This document shows positions 40,014 to 40,230 of a DNA stretch of 40,230 bases, piece by piece. Where the stretch lies: positions 1 through 40,230 of the forward strand of contig CAKRHP010000022.1 of assembly GCA_934339135.1 (NCBI GenBank), given 5' to 3'. The notes under the pieces are model-generated. The model had not been told where the DNA came from, searched no databases, and saw nothing but the letters and a program-made list of their open reading frames with translations. A program made the position numbers and the translations under genes. The stretch is from an uncultured Lachnospiraceae bacterium. GTDB lineage: Bacteria > Bacillota > Clostridia > Lachnospirales > Lachnospiraceae. The number at the start of each line of letters is the position of its first letter. The first letter of the stretch is position 1.

Positions 40014-40223
40014 AGGCAGATGGGAAAATATTTGCACTGAATTATCGTAAAGAAAGCTATAAGTTCAAATCATACAATTATCTCAACAGGGACAAGTAGT
40101 AGAAAAAGCGGCAGATATTCATAAAAGATCCTTATGTTTTAGAATTTTTAGGATTCTATTGTAATATTGAACAGAATATTAAATAACAGTAATCAATGTG
40201 ATGTAGAACAAAGGAGAAAACAC
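40014..40223. other. Intergenic region before the window end
   Basis: AT-rich, without a recognised gene, hairpin terminator or promoter. Confidence 0.4.
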
Positions 40224-40230
40224 ATGAATA
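40224..40230 (+). CDS. Start of a gene cut by the window end
   Basis: AAGGAG at 40211-40216 is followed seven bases later by ATG at 40224. Only two codons are present, so nothing can be said about the product. Confidence 0.4.

Noticed and set aside
34600..40230. CRISPR array, prophage or transposon in the accessory region
   Set aside because: No regularly spaced repeats, phage structural genes, integrase or transposase could be recognised.

Overview
The window looks like chromosomal DNA of a Gram-positive, endospore-lineage anaerobe of the family Lachnospiraceae (Clostridia). Evidence: a full-length Spo0A, Gram-positive style AGGAGG ribosome binding sites, a lysyl-tRNA synthetase carrying an extra C-terminal tRNA-binding domain downstream of greA, a YesL-type membrane protein, a MetH without activation domain, and DUF families (DUF4869, DUF5050, DUF1015) that I know mainly from this group. 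No species is assigned; the family call rests on protein recognition, not on a search.

Layout. 0.2-2.6 kb: a zinc-dependent phospholipase C-like protein, then a two-gene ZnuC/ZnuB-type metal ABC transporter. 2.7-4.2 kb: a free-standing tRNA-Gln(CUG) with its own promoter and terminator, a secreted basic protein, and a bidirectional terminator facing asnS (minus). 5.7-7.7 kb: a regulator with a degenerate receiver and a winged-helix domain, then spo0A. 7.8-11.3 kb: citrate synthase, a NitT/TauT-type ABC transporter (minus, no binding protein) and a charge-polarised lipoprotein. 11.4-18.4 kb: a GNAT acetyltransferase, a DUF1015-YesL-glgB operon, an MscS channel and a CorA-type transporter. 18.4-20.6 kb: an SAH/MTA deaminase and a purine nucleoside phosphorylase (minus). 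20.8-24.7 kb: a cytosolic GGDEF protein with a LacI-like sensor half, and a convergent ABC-F ATPase. 24.9-29.3 kb: metH, a family 2 glycosyltransferase and a FolB-FolK fusion. 29.3-34.6 kb: a DUF5050 protein and a sialate O-acetylesterase-type hydrolase transcribed divergently from overlapping promoters, then greA-lysS.

34.6-40.2 kb differs in character: more AT-rich, small unknown genes, inverted and direct repeats, and several gene remnants. It holds a two-gene module (DUF4869 protein plus a small P-loop protein with a TOPRIM-like C-terminal half), the C-terminal remnant of a second DUF4869 gene, a DUF4274 protein flanked by a 27-bp direct repeat, an HTH regulator with an uncharacterised C-terminal domain, the tail of a DUF1016/PDDEXK nuclease gene, a methyltransferase, and a maltose acetyltransferase pseudogene broken by a 4-bp duplication. 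It reads as an accessory region with repeated gene turnover. The DUF4869/P-loop pair is the best candidate for an undescribed system.

Functional links. The deaminase, the nucleoside phosphorylase, MetH and FolB-FolK can be joined into one route: SAH to S-inosylhomocysteine, then inosine plus homocysteine, then hypoxanthine and methionine with folate as methyl carrier. The hydrolase that splits S-inosylhomocysteine is not in the window. Glycogen synthesis (glgB), ion and osmotic balance (MscS, CorA) and cyclic-di-GMP signalling are ordinary core functions around it.
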